In this document: in pieces, positions 35,766 to 47,850 of the stretch
Position numbering within the stretch: the first letter of the stretch is position 1
How the letters are laid out: each line of letters opens with the position of its first letter
Source of the DNA: Sweltsa coloradensis
Lineage: Eukaryota; Arthropoda; Insecta; Plecoptera; Chloroperlidae
DNA: 64,000 nt
Reading direction: 5' to 3'
NCBI GenBank assembly: GCA_024449915.1
Contig: JAMZAV010000794.1
Location: forward strand, 310,001 to 374,000
Made by a program: the position numbers and the translations under genes
The notes under the pieces: generated by a model
Database searches by the model: none
What the model was told of the DNA's origin: nothing
Seen by the model: the letters and a program-made list of their open reading frames with translations, nothing else

Positions 35766-36419
35766 CTGTATTATATGTATTATATCCAAATACATTTATG
35801 CAACCATGTGTGTGAACACCATCATGACACATTTTTGAAAAACTCTGATACTCATCAGTATAATACAAGAAACAAGGACAACCTACATATTATGATAACT
35901 ACTAAATTAAAGATTATATACAAAGCTCCTGTTTATGCAGGAAAAATGCTATTCAACTACCTGCCAGATGAAATAAAAAATGTCACGAACCTGGTAATAT
36001 TTAAAAGAAAATTGAGAAGTTACCTAATAGAAAAATGTTTGTACAATATAGATGACTTCAAGAAAGCAGCTTAGCATGAGCATACCCTTGTAGCTATGTA
36101 GTGAATAGAAATATTTAGATGTATGAAATTGTAAATACATAAAAGTAGGTAACATTTAGGCGTTATGCTGCCAAATAAATAAATGTACTAATGTTAACGG
36201 ATAAGTAAAGTAGGACAAGTCAAAATAGCCTACAGATGTATATATATAGTATGTATATAATTATATAATATCTTAGTTTATACCTAGCCTGTAAGTATAA
36301 CTCAATGTATATTCTCTTGAAAAACTTGACAATGCCTATGTTACGATGCCCGTAATTGTTACGGCATCACCAATGTAATCTAACAGGTGCAAATAAAATA
36401 CAAATACAAATACAAATAC
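35766..36419 (+). pseudogene. 3' end of a second LINE, C-terminal ORF piece and 3'UTR
   Basis: The plus frame from about 35766 carries NSDTHQYNTRNKDNLHI, then FNYLPDEIKN and FKRKLRSYLIEK, ending at TAG 36072-36074. The NYNTRNK...LP..IK...FK..L pattern is the usual end of many LINE ORFs. It differs from the 33.8-kb fragment, so it is another family. It ends in an AAATAC microsatellite tail (about 36391-36419). Only the last 100 or so codons are present. Confidence 0.75.
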
Positions 36420-36510
36420 CCACCAGGGCTCGAACCTGGGTCGGTTCAGCAACCCCGCCCTGTCAACCCAGGCTACGGAGCGCGGGGCTCTCCGGGGAAA
36501 TTTAAAACTA
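36420..36510 (-). mobile_element. tRNA-like SINE head joined to the LINE tail
   Basis: On the minus strand CCGTAGCCTGGGTTGACAGG, GGGGTTGCTGAACC and GACCCAGGTTCGAGCCCTGG resemble a tRNA with a B box (GGTTCGAGCCC). It is followed on that strand by a (TATTTG)n tail, which is the same microsatellite that ends the LINE on the plus strand. Stem pairing is incomplete, so I do not call a tRNA gene. Confidence 0.5.
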
Positions 36511-36806
36511 TAGTTACAAGTATAAGTTTTAATTGGAAGTCACTGCTATGAATTAACTATGGGAAATGTTTTGTACTGCAGTCTACCCATCCAGTTATTA
36601 TAAGGCCTGATTTTCAGTTTCAGTACGAGACGTGATATAATTTACAAATTTATAAGACTTTTCTTGAACGGCGATTCCAAATACTTCGTAAATTCAAAAT
36701 GGCCTTTGCGGTTGACCTGAACCAGATATGAACCCCGGACCTTCTGCATTCAGGAAATCCTATTAAAAAATATCGATCTTTGGTTGGTTATCGCTCACTC
36801 GTCGAA

Positions 36807-36897
36807 ATTGCGTCGGGGCCTACAGGGCTGGCTCGGTCGCTTTGGTTTAATGTCACCCACTGAAAATCAGTTATATGAATGAGTGGGTCGACTCTAA
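36807..36897. repeat. Dispersed 90-bp repeat, copy 2
   Basis: Same unit as 26857-26946 (ATTGCGTCGGGGCCTACAGG and CCACTGAAAATCAGTTATAT), again followed by ATTTATTTATTT. No duplication is visible at its edges. Confidence 0.75.
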
Positions 36898-37519
36898 ATA
36901 CGAATTTAGTTATTTATTTATTTTATATAGACCTCGTTTTGAAAATGAATTTACTCTTTCCCCATGTATGCCCTCAGCCAGCCGGGCTATAGTCGACCCC
37001 TTCCTAATCCCTGATCAAAGAGATCTGATTGCCCAGTCATGTGAGCTGATGCTATCACAGAGTGACACCTGCCTAGTATGGAGTTAGTATAAGATCTGCT
37101 GGACTGATTTTATTATTTATATCTCGCGGACGGGCTGGAGATACGAGCGATGCACTTTCTTCTTCGTAGACCGATCTTGTGACCCACTTCAAGGGACTAA
37201 TAACTTATTCGTGCTCTTGGGAAGATGGAAGTGAAGTATGTAGTTGGGTTCTCAAGATTGAACAGACATTTGCTTGGTAATATGGATTGCCGTAACCGTC
37301 GAAACAATTGATTCAAAGTAGCACTCATCATTTCAGGATATCGAACGATTTACTGTTTTTAGTAATGTTAACTTGGTAGCAGTGAAATGTCCAGTCATAA
37401 ATCGTAATTGTCGGTGGCGGGAATCAAACTATATAGGAACCATCTGAACATCTCAAATAGTTTTAGCATTGGATTGAGTATTCAGTTGATTCTCTCATAA
37501 TCAAAATGCCCCCTCGAAT

Positions 37520-37665
37520 TAATAACGTTGATGATTGGTGATAAGACGATAAATGCCGATTGCAAAAACCCATGCATTATGCGGGATTCGAACCCACGTC
37601 CTCTTAGAGCTATACGCTTTGGACCAGCGCCCTAATAGTATGTGCCACCACGGACGGCTCCATTT
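37520..37665 (-). mobile_element. tRNA-derived SINE, family 1
   Basis: The minus strand gives GCCGTCCGTGGTGGCACATA, CTATTAGGGCGCTGG, TCTAAGAGGACGTGGGTTC and GAATCCCGCATAATGCATGG, followed by a shortened tail. GAATTAA occurs on both flanks but is too short to call a duplication. Confidence 0.75.
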
Positions 37666-40600
37666 CAATTGAATTAAGAAAGTAAATTAATTTATAAATT
37701 GGTTACTATCCCTTGGGTCAAACACCAATAGTGACTGGACGACCTACACGTCGGGGCAACCCTGATGTTCATGGCGCGAGACTAGCCTTGGTATCGAGCG
37801 TCGCAAGCCGGACCGTACACTGGATACAGGCCCAGCATTGCAACTAAAAGTGTGCACTCGTTCACTACATACAAGACGCGCATTGTAGCAGCGAATCAAA
37901 CCAGATGGATCGTGGCACACGTTTCAGATGCGTGACCACGTTTATAACCAGCTTCCTGTCTGGTCCGGCCACACAGACCTTCTTTCTGCATTGACCAGCT
38001 TTATATGTGGCGATCTTTTTATAACAGACACTATTTTTACACTGTAGACATTATAATGTAGAAAATATCGTATATGACGATGCCAACATATTCTACTTCC
38101 GACTTCACCGACCTAGTAAAGGAGAAGCGCATGAGCCAACAATTCAAAACAAGAAAACATTGGATAGACTCAGTGATGAAAATGACTTCTTTTTAGAGTA
38201 CCACTCTCAATGATGATTTCAGTGGGGTAATTCGAAGCGACGCCAGATAGGGAACAATGCAGAGAGGTCGTTTTCGTATACGTATCATCACAACTTTTCA
38301 GTGATGAACAACATACGAGAAAATGAAACGTATTCTTTTGTATAAACAACTTGTCAGATGAACAATGTAGATTGGACGTTTTTTTGTGTAAATATAATTA
38401 ACATTTATCTGTCAGTTGGACTGTGGTTATTGTTGTCTTCAGTGTTGTGGGGTGTTGACTTCCAGTTCCCTCCACATCGACCTACACTGTTATATTCAAG
38501 TGTAGTGTAGTGTAGTGTGTTCCTAACGAACAAACTGGCCACTCTGGTCCTACTCAACTCAAGTCAAGTCAGCCGATAAGAGTTCTCCTTCCGTTCAGAA
38601 GGGGGTGTCGAGTAGTCAGTGAGTTATTACTAGCTCTTGGTTTCTAGCATGGGCCAACTAGCTCTGCACGATTACTATAAACTAAACTCTGTTTCACCCT
38701 GATTCCTTCCCCATGGTAAAGATCCCCCCCCCATTCCTTCCCCCACTCTCGCCCTGAATCTTAGCTGCCTATGTGGCTGGATGTAGCCCTGTGTGGGGAT
38801 TGATACCGGGTACCCAACACAATGTGCTCACTGAGCTCATGTTTGACATATTATTCTCATCGCAAACTGTTGTGGATTTGTCAAACTTGAAAAACAATGC
38901 TTATGCCTATTCCATCCTTAGATTTTCTTTGACGGCGGAAAACATTATTTACCTCGATAATTATTTCACTCATTAGTCTTTCTTTTTATGCCATAGAAAA
39001 ACAAATAATCGACGAATTTTATCTTAGAAATTTGATCAATTTTGAATGTTTTCATACAATTCCCGAAAAACCTATTGTTTTAAAATTCAAGAAGTTTTGT
39101 TTTAAAATCGGTTACTGGATGGAATATGAACAAAGTTTTAGTATCCCTCCCTTCTAACATGGTTTGTGTCACTCACTCCTCACTCTCACTATCACCGACT
39201 TGTACTTACACCCGTCTGCTTGACCCGCTGTCAAACATAATATCATATCTTAGGTCATAGTTTAGACAACAGGAAACATAAAAACTCTATCTGAGTTATG
39301 AATGAACAAGCGTTGTGCTTCTTCTGGTCGGCCACAGACGCATTATTCTCATGTTGTTACACTCTCGAGTGGTCGCCGTGTCTGGTCAGACTCAGCCGGC
39401 CAGACAACGAGGATGTGTTGGTGTAGGGTCATGTGGGTCATGTCGGTTCTGCCAAGTACGACCAGAGTTTTCGCCTCTCTCTCGAGAATGTAAGAGGAAC
39501 TTGAAAAAAGAGAAAAAAAATAACATTTTTTTGAACAAGACAAAAACTTCATTTTGGTTACTGCAAATTTTGGGCCAATAAGAAAATGAAAGTTGTAGGT
39601 GCAATACTTAATTTTAAGCTATGATTTTTTAATTGTTTCAACACATCTTTGTCTCCGTACTGAGTATAAGGGAAAATTATTTTCTGAAATAACGTTTGAT
39701 GCACGATTTTTTTCGTCCACCTGCTCAAAACTCTTATTTGTACCACGTGACAAAAAAAATCGCACTCGGGCCAATTTTTTTACAATGTTAAATGTACATT
39801 TAAAAATTCGTTTGATCGGCAAATCCAGCTTATTTCATAAACATCTGGATCACTTTCCGCCCTCCAATTGTGTTGTGGTATGAAAGGATGAACGCAATGC
39901 GCGATCGGAGTACATTTCAACAAATTTGGACAGTTGCTACAAATTACCCGTTCGGTGTTTTTTTTTACTGTCCTTACTGAAAAAAGTAAGCGCCATATTT
40001 GGAAAATATGGACTGATCGCGCAATTTACACATTCTTTCTTGACATTTCCGTGTTAAAAGCAACCCTATAAGAGAGACTATAGAGCTGCCAAGTTCAAGT
40101 GATCTCTGCATTCTGCGTCAAAACATGGTTTGCTTTGTTCGAACTCATCTAGTCGAGTCGTCTGAACCCCCCCCTTCCGGGGAATTTATCATAGCCTTCT
40201 TAAATTACAATTACGCGATGTTACTGTCATCATTTAGAATTATCTGATGACCTTACTAATGGATCGCCAGAATAATGACGAATCGCTCTGGTCCTCTTAT
40301 AAAACTCGCTCAATTGTGAGTTGACCATTAAAACTACAAGAATTAAAATGATCCTAGTTCAACATCGAGCAAACTCAAAGATTACTTACTTTTCTTGTAA
40401 AATCAAACTATAGTCGTTTCGTTACCGATAACCTGCACAACTAAGTACAGTTTTAAATATAATATTACCCATTGACTTATACATTCGGATATGCCTATAT
40501 TATTTCGAGACGAGTCAACTTTGTGTCACTTCAATGTCTTCCAGATGTCTTTATAAAAAGATTTGTTTTATTTATTTAGTTAGTTTGAAGTCATCTGGTA

Positions 40601-40726
40601 TTGATGTCGAAACAGCACTGTGAGGGTCTTGCCGGCAGCTTGGCTTGAACTTCTTGGTACTAGCGCCCCTCCAGTAGTTGTGAGTCACACTTTTAGGGTG
40701 GGCGAGATCCCTGTGATGTGATAACT
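37666..40726. other. Non-coding stretch
   Basis: No exon, RNA gene or element boundary is recognised. A GTAGT/GTAGTGTAGTG pentamer run sits near 38497-38518. Open frames around 39302-39883 overlap each other on both strands and have no motif. Confidence 0.4.
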
Positions 40727-42209
40727 AAGCGTTTCCCAAACTTAAAATATGGCGACCCGGTTTAATCATGCTCCTACTATTAACGACCCGGCTTAATTAA
40801 CGCATGTTTTTATTGTCTTTTTTAGAAAGAATAGAATAATTGAAATGCGTGCTACAACAATGTATAATTATTATTATAGTTTGTGTAATGAGAAAATTAT
40901 ACAGATTTTAATTCGTTTTTTATGGTAAATAAACAAAACAAGCTTACCATGACAGTCAATCAGCCAGGTTTAGTGGGATGGGTGGGCTTGATGATTCTCA
41001 GTCAGCTCGTTCCAATTAGGATCTGCAGTCGACAGTGCAACTCTCCTAATACTGGAACTAGTTTGGAGACGGTTCCTATCTTTTGTCTTGAGTTTTGTGA
41101 GAGTTGAAAATCCCAATTCGCACAGGTAGGTCGTGGAAAACGGTAGTAAAAACAAAACTGCCCTAGCACTAATGTTCGGAAACTCGACCGCACATTTAAG
41201 CCAAAATGCCCATGAGGACAAACTATCGAACTCTCTTTTCAGTGACAAGTTGTTTTGCAAACCTATCATCTCTTCCTCTTCCTTATCACTCAAACCAGCT
41301 ATTGAAATGTTACTTACACTTGTCAGTAGTTAGGGGCTATGCACCCATAGCATACTCTCAATGGTTTGGAAGTGCTCCACAGTAAAATATTGTTTAGTTT
41401 TGTTTTCAGTTCAGATGATTTTTAATTGTTTGCAGAACTATTTCCTGCATATCCAAATCCAATCTATTGGATTCTTCTATTTCAACCATTCTTTCGTTGA
41501 AAATTGGGAACATACTGAATTTAGGTGTCCACGCGCATTAGCCACAGCGAAACTGTTTTTATAAAAGTTCCTATCTTCTCTGTAAGAATAAACACATTGT
41601 TGTTTTTGCCTTGCAATTTTAAATTGAGTTCATTCAAATGTGTAAACATATCTGCTAAATATGCGAATTTCAAAACCCACTCGTCGATTTAAAAAATGCT
41701 GCATATTCTGGCTTCTTGTTATTACAAAATTGTTTAATTTCTTCTTTGAGCTCGAAAACTCGCGAGAGAATTTTCCCCCTCGATAGCCACCTTACTGCCG
41801 TGTGCAGGTGCTTGTGAGAGGAGATCTTTAAACTTTCTGACAAAAGAACTTCAAAGCAGATAACACATTGCGGTTTTGAATTTTCATGTTTTTTTTTCAT
41901 GTCAATTTTCAGTCTGTAAAACCAAATTTTAAATAATCTATTGATTATTGACGAATCCAAGCCTCCTTCATCTTGGTTGTTCGTTCGACCACTGTAGATT
42001 TAATCCTTGGTATTTATTGAGCCTGTCTGTACGTGACTGACACAATAGTATTTCTTTCTACAATTTAGATGTGGAAACCAATCTTTGGTGGGACTTGCTG
42101 TTTTGTACTAAAAGATAAACCCATGCACATGGCAGTATTATACCGCGACCCGGCATCGAACACATGGCGACCCGGGGACCGGGTCGCGACCCGTAGTTTG
42201 GGAACGCTG
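40727..42209 (-). mobile_element. Internally deleted hAT (BED/ZBED-like) DNA transposon with 8-bp target duplication
   Basis: An exact TGATAACT duplication lies at 40719-40726 and 42210-42217. The termini are AAGCGTTTCCCAAACT and, inverted, CAGCGTTCCCAAACT, each followed by ...CGACCCGG motifs. The coding strand is minus. At 1.48 kb it is far shorter than an intact transposon of this kind (about 3 kb). The middle of the transposase is missing. Confidence 0.93.
40970..41960 (-). pseudogene. hAT transposase remnant: BED finger fused by deletion to C-terminal half
   Basis: The upper frame (41960-41670) begins near the BED zinc finger (PQCVICFEVLLSESLK) and jumps directly to HTAVRWLSRGKILSRVFELK, so several hundred residues are deleted. 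After a frameshift near 41675 homology continues as LADMFTHLNELNLKLQGK (to about 41570). The lower frame (41293-40970) holds the dimerisation domain, FLLPFSTTYLCELGFSTLTK and a PNWNEL end. The catalytic DDE residues lie mostly in the lost part, so it is inactive. Confidence 0.88.
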
Positions 42210-42217
42210 TGATAACT

Positions 42218-43974
42218 AATGAGTGTAGTCGTGCATTGCGTGCTAATCGCGTGCAACATGCAAGCTACTGGTCGGTGTAGTGTTACAACTTACATGGCCT
42301 GGCCTGTCCTGTATGATGTGCCGCGCGCTGACCAGCCACAGATCAGAGCGTCATCTACTCATTCGCTTCACGGCATTGATTATAATGTAATCACCTGTTA
42401 GGCCGTGTACATACACCCTCGTCCAGAAGGAAATCAAGGGCTGGGCCTAGAGATACAAATACAACTACACACCTTGATTTACTTGTGATCAATGGTGTAC
42501 ACGCATAGAAAACAAATAAAGTATTTGATCACGTTATGAGATTTTGAAATATCTAGAGCTCGACGCTATCAATGGATATACCGTCATCGAAAGTGGCTGA
42601 GCATTTACCAAAAACATAATACATAATAAAATTGATAATAATCCTATATTACTCACAGAGCATAACCGAGGCAAGTTTTAGTATTCACAGTGAAATTCGT
42701 TTGCTTTCAATATAGACTGTGTTATGGGATTGTAAATGTACCCCGGAGAAATATGTTTTATTTATTTAATTGAGATTTTTAGAACATACCCAAAATATAG
42801 CAACCTAACCTTTGTAATCTGTTGGTTTTGTTAATTATTTATGCATATGACAAAATATCAATTGATGCGTTTCTTGTAGGATATCACCATTGATTTGACG
42901 TTGATATATGTAAATCATTCTTCTCACCGTCCAAGGTAAGCGGATGTGTAAGATAGCGTGGTTATCTCACCTCGCCCTGGTCACCCGGCTTTCCTGTTCT
43001 TGCTCTCCCTTCTGTCTGCCTGTCAACCAGCTGCCGGCTTGTCGTCAGGTGCACGTTAGACACCTTGTCTGTCGTGTTGTTTGTTGTAACAATCAATGAT
43101 GTGTGCTCGACATCCGGCTACTGTGAGTCCTTGTGGTTGATGCATCTTTAGCCAAGTGGAGACGGATAAGGGTTTCACGTTTTAAATATGGCGCATTTGG
43201 GCTGATTTTGGTGGGTAGGAGCTAAAAGGAGCACTAAACAATATATTGGCGGAAAACTAAACCAAAATTGACCAAAACCATTCTCGAATATGTCCAACTT
43301 GGTTCCACATTTTAAAAAATGTAAATACATTAGGCCAGTTGAATTGCTATACTATTGGTATTAAAGTAGTCCTAAACCCCAAGTATAGAGCTTTATCATA
43401 TACGGAGAAAAACACATACATTTTGTAAATACCTTCACACGAGCGAATTTGTCACATGCGTATTTACGATTTTGGGTGTAGAGCAAAGTGCCTTATTTTA
43501 TGCGCAAACCAAATTGCGTCATACCCTTTGAGAAATGTCAACTTGGGTCTTAAATGCAACAACAAGAAGTCCTAAACGCCCGCGTTAGTTTTCTAGAAAA
43601 AACATACATTTTAAATTCATCCCCGAGTAGTGATTGATTGTGTAATGGTGTACATTGAGCAGTAGCATCGTTGCTTGATTATGCAAAGATCGCGTCTATC
43701 ATGTGGTTTGGTTGTCATGGCACACCAACGGAATCCAACAAACCACGCCTGTGTAAACTAAAGAGACGTCCAATATTTAATAATATCTGTGTTGGCTGAT
43801 CGTTCTACACAGGCGCGAGCGCTAGTGTGTGATCGCCCCAACCAGAGGTAAATAAACACTCTTCATTGTGTTTTCCAACCTGCCGGAGAGCATTTCCATC
43901 CTCCATTCAGTTAGAGGCACTTATATCAGCTCCGTCTTTTGAGCATGAAAATATGTTGGATGTTTCGTACACTA
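42218..43974. other. Non-coding stretch
   Basis: Nothing beyond scattered short frames is seen. No repeat unit shared with the rest of the window was recognised. Confidence 0.35.
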
Positions 43975-44215
43975 GGGCTAGCCGAGCGCTAAGCGCGCGA
44001 CTCTGATTCGGGAGGTCCCTGGTTCAAATCCCGTCGAGACCGGAAATCCTGACTGAAGGTTTTTTCTGAGGTTTTCCTCAGTCGTTAATGCTAATGCAAG
44101 CCCTCGGACATCCCTTCACAAATGGTCCTATCCGCAATATACCTAGTTTAGAAGAGGGACATGAATTGCACCCTGGGCAGGCTTCCCACAAAAATTATAA
44201 ATTATTTCTCCGGAA
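43975..44215 (+). mobile_element. tRNA-derived SINE, family 2 (full-length reference copy)
   Basis: The head GCTAGCCGAGCGCTAAGCGC contains an A-box-like segment, and CCCTGGTTCAAATCCCG the B box. The body GGAAATCCTGACTGAAGG and CCTCAGTCGTTAATGC follows, then CAATATACCTAGTTTAGAAG and GCACCCTGGGCAGGCTTCCC. The Leu/Ser-like head suggests descent from a long-variable-arm tRNA. The terminal duplication could not be identified. Confidence 0.8.
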
Positions 44216-45464
44216 CAGAAAATGTACACGCAATAAATAAATTGCACTCCATTTATTTGTTCATACTTAATCCTGCTTTCGCCATTCAATGAAAAAAAAT
44301 CGTTTTTTTCAACAACAAAAACTTTTCAAATGTTCGCATATTTATTAAACATTTGATTGACCCCGCCCGCATTTCACATCGATATCTGAAACTGACTAGC
44401 ACCAAAACTTTCTTTATACATACATTTTATATCATACTAAATGATTCTTTATAATTCCCGCACTGTAAGACCATACAGCCATAAATGACCCCCCCCCCCT
44501 CAAGACTCTACAATATCAACTCTCCTGCGGCGTACATCTTGACGCCGACTGTACCCAGCCAGAGAGGGGTCCATCAAAGTCATCACTCCTCTCTATCATG
44601 GGGCAGCAGCATCTCCGAATTGGGTACATCCTCTTTATCCTCGGGATGTGGACGGACTTGCTTTCAGAATCCTATTATAACTCACTTTATCCACCCTCAG
44701 ATTTCATCAATTAAAAGTCGAGCAATTAGCGTCTGATTGTCGCCTAGTGTAGGGGTCTATGCTGGCGGACGTGGCTGCATCGGGGCCAAGCCAAGCAAGT
44801 CCTGTTGAGCTCATCTTATCGGGGCAGGGGGGTCGCCACTCGGGATCTACTGTGCCTCGTGCTGTCAAAGTGATTGGTCTAACTCCATCAAGGATTTCTC
44901 ACATGCCAAACTGTGGATTATGATCGAATTCGAGCAAAAGATTATAATATTTTATTTTATCTCCGAATCCAAATTCAGCCAGGAAAGTTATTTGCATAGA
45001 CGTTGTTTTGTTGGTCACTTCCATTTACAAATCCCATTCCACTCATTTCAATACTAACATGGTACAATTTGAAATGGCAATTTATTGGTAATAAGTTAGG
45101 GTTATTTAGTTGCCCATTCCATTCCAACCCATTCCTAAAAATATGTTTGAATGGCTGACCCTAACTGGACGTCAACCCAGCAAGTGGGATACCCGTGTTC
45201 GATCCCCGGTCGAAATGTAATTTTTAATTTTTGGATTGATTTACATAAAAATCAATTACACATACGGGAGTGTTTCCTGACTAAACACCGAGAATTTGTA
45301 ATTGTTTTACCTACTTTGTTTCAAGGGCTATGTATGTCGCCACTGTAGCCCGCGTGACCTAACAGGACGGGACAACATCGCTTCCGTTCTATCCCACTTC
45401 CTTGTTGACATGATTTCAAAGAGCTCGCTACACTTTGCTCCTCGTCTGTGTAAATACCCCTGGT
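44216..45464. other. Non-coding stretch
   Basis: No exon is supported. A B-box-like GTGTTCGATCCCCGG near 45194 may be an old SINE relic. A C-run lies at about 44489-44499. Confidence 0.3.
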
Positions 45465-45780
45465 CAGTGGCGTATCGAGGAATTCATAAAGGGGAGGGGG
45501 GTTAACCAATTAATTCATAGATGTACCGAAGGTTGTACGGGGGGCTTGCCCCCAAACCCCCCGGAAAAAATCTCCTTCAAAATCATTTTGGTGAAAATCT
45601 GTACGTTTTAAAGCATTACAATGACCAACTTTGTATCTACTAAAATCCTCTTTTGGTCATGTGGTAATTTGTCTTTATTATTGCGATAAAACAGTTATTC
45701 TGTATTCCCCAATGAAACTTTAAAAGTGCACTTTCACACTTGTTTTGCATTGTTCCCCCTTGGAATTGGATACGCCACTG
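45465..45780. mobile_element. CAGTGGCGTATC-type MITE
   Basis: The left end CAGTGGCGTATCGAGGAATT and the inverted right end CAGTGGCGTATCCAATTCC. Interior blocks GAAAATCTGTACGTTTTAAA and CTACTAAAATCC are shared with 14474-14805. Flanking octamers CCCCTGGT and GCTTTGGT agree at 5 of 8 positions, consistent with an old insertion. Confidence 0.8.
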
Positions 45781-46439
45781 GCTTTGGTGTTCGAGTGCAT
45801 GATGTCGAGGATGTAGATGCACTAGGTGGGGTCTGAACCCGCGCACCTCGGTAGAATATGCCCAGGATCTTAGTCTGTTACGTGATTATCATATAATATT
45901 ATTTGAGGGTTTGAGCCAACGAGAAGTATTGTAGCTAGAAGAGTCTATAACATGAAAGTTTATGGGCGGAGGGAGAGCCCAAGAAACTGTACGGCACCGT
46001 CTGCCTCTGCCTGGGTATGATTATGTTCTATAAATAAACAATAATTTTATGATCGGATGAGCATATTAAATCCATCCACCCAACTCCAACATGGCGAAAG
46101 TAGCTTCAGCCGTTACATGTAACCTATATTTGTATTGAATACCCTCACATTGGAGATGTCAAGTGAAAATATAACGTTATCTGTCACTTATCAAGTCGGT
46201 ACATTTTTGAGTCCGTTCTATCGCGCACGCGCGTAGAAAGTTTGTGTACATAATTAGCATGCGGTGACAACAAGCTGGTACAAGCTAATTACGATGTTTG
46301 TGATTGGTGGAACTACAACGTTGACACATTTCCGAAGACTGTTTGTTTGTTGTATTTGGTGTTGATTGAATGTGACATTCAACACAGCTGCGTTACGTCA
46401 ATGTAATCGCGTATTCAGCACTTAGTATTTAATAGTTCA

Positions 46440-46797
46440 GTTGCGAATGCACTTTAGATTGTCGTAGTAAGAAGTTGTCACAGAGTCCATAATAGTGTCG
46501 CAGTGAGTCAAGTGGCGAGAGTGAGAGAGAGAGAGAGAGTTAGAGAGAGAGAGTGGGAGGCAGGAAGTTCGGTCTCCCACTTCCCATCAGTCAGTTGGTA
46601 TAATTCAGTCGGTGCTTCGCGCTTCCTGGGGCTACTGTGATTCCATTGCCTCAGTCAGTGAATCTCAGTCAGTTGTCCTCAGTCAGAACACGGGAGTAAC
46701 TGTGATTCCACAGTCGGTAATCAGTTCGTTCGTCGTCGAAGTACAGATTTAATCGTGCTCGTGTGACATTGGACATATGCCTCTTTCAACCTCCAAC
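46440..46797 (+). promoter_or_regulatory. Candidate 5'UTR/promoter of the gene starting at 46798
   Basis: A GA-repeat (about 46518-46552) is followed by several TCAGTCAGT/TCAGTC motifs (46588-46685) that resemble arthropod-type initiators (TCAGT). There is no clear TATA box. An in-frame TAA at 46750-46752 bounds the downstream open frame. Assignment depends on the short exon at 46798 being real. Confidence 0.35.
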
Positions 46798-46828
46798 ATG
46801 GATAAAACCAGCCGGTTGTTCGGTAAAG
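46798..46828 (+). CDS. Candidate first coding exon, 10 codons plus one base
   Basis: ATG in the context AACATGG opens MDKTSRLFGK and reaches a consensus donor G|GTACGT. An earlier in-frame ATG at 46777 has a poorer context and would add seven residues. SRLFGK recalls the start of ESCRT-III CHMP5 proteins (RLFGKAK), but ten residues cannot establish this. No further exon was recognised. Confidence 0.4.
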
Positions 46829-47164
46829 GTACGTAACATGTTATTTTAAACGTCACATTGGCGACGAGGTAGGCCTAACCTACAATCAATCTATATTATA
46901 ATTCTCAGGGAATTCAGGAGGCGATCCGCGGTAATGGCCCAAAATCTTTGGTTTATGTATATTGGAACCTCCCCCCCCCCCTTACTTTATCCTGCACACA
47001 CATGCATCAACATTAATCTACTCTCGCATTCACACTCAATTAATTCTTCTTTACTCAATATTTTGTCAAAAAACAAATAATTTTGGTCTCGACTGCTGTG
47101 ATACATGAACACATCCGAGTTTCTTTCTCCCCGTGGGTCCGAGATGTATGAGGGCTCATCACAA

Positions 47165-47218
47165 TGCCTCCTAGATGCTACTCGGTTGCTCCTCGTCAAC
47201 CGAGTAGCATAGGAGGCA
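47165..47218. repeat. 22-bp imperfect hairpin, 8-nt loop
   Basis: 47165-47188 pairs with 47197-47218 over 22 base pairs (TGCCTCCTA and TGCTACTCGGTTG), with only a 2-nt GA bulge in one arm and the loop CTCCTCGT. Stem and loop are in the size range of a foldback or pre-miRNA-like hairpin. There is no evidence of transcription. Confidence 0.8.
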
Positions 47219-47642
47219 GTGACTCCACCACATCATGATGTCCCAGGCGCCGAGTCCGGGAGGTCCAAGTAGTGGCTCACATACACATACTCCAGTCGTC
47301 GCCGTATGAACCGACGGCCGTGGTTCGACTCCCGCTCATCCACACATACAGAAAGTCCATACACTTTCATATGAAGACGTCGATGCGTGAAGCATTATAG
47401 CGGTACAGTCGGCCTCATAGCACGCAGTCTGGCACACACAGGCGGTGAAGCGATGGCGACCTTCTCCACACAACACGGACCGGGCTGCGATAAGAAGTGT
47501 GTATCGTGTTTCCGCATGTTCGGAAGCTACGCGAGTAACGGTCGTACTGACTCGTGTCCATGAGTGGGGCTCCTGAATCACTTGCGCGCAATGTTTCTCT
47601 TTATATCTAGTGTGACTAGACTGGTTCAGAATACTTGTTGCC

Positions 47643-47837
47643 TCACAGTGTCGGTTCTGGTTCGGGAGGTCCCAGGTTCAAAACCCGTCGAGATAGGTGA
47701 TCCTGGTCCTGGCTAAAGATTTTCCGAGTTTTAGTCCTTCACAATTGTCCTAACTCCAATATACCTAGTTAGACACCTGAAAAGGGGCATGCATGCATTG
47801 CACCCTGGGCAGGTCTCCCACGAAAAATTATCATTAA
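47643..47837 (+). mobile_element. tRNA-derived SINE, family 2, with 13-bp target duplication
   Basis: An exact duplication AATACTTGTTGCC lies at 47630-47642 and 47838-47850. The body shares GGGAGGTCCCAGGTTCAAAA, CAATATACCTAGTTAG and GCACCCTGGGCAGG with 43975-44215. The A-box end is shortened, so this copy is 5'-truncated or diverged. The duplication length is typical of LINE-assisted retroposition. Confidence 0.9.
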
Positions 47838-47850
47838 AATACTTGTTGCC

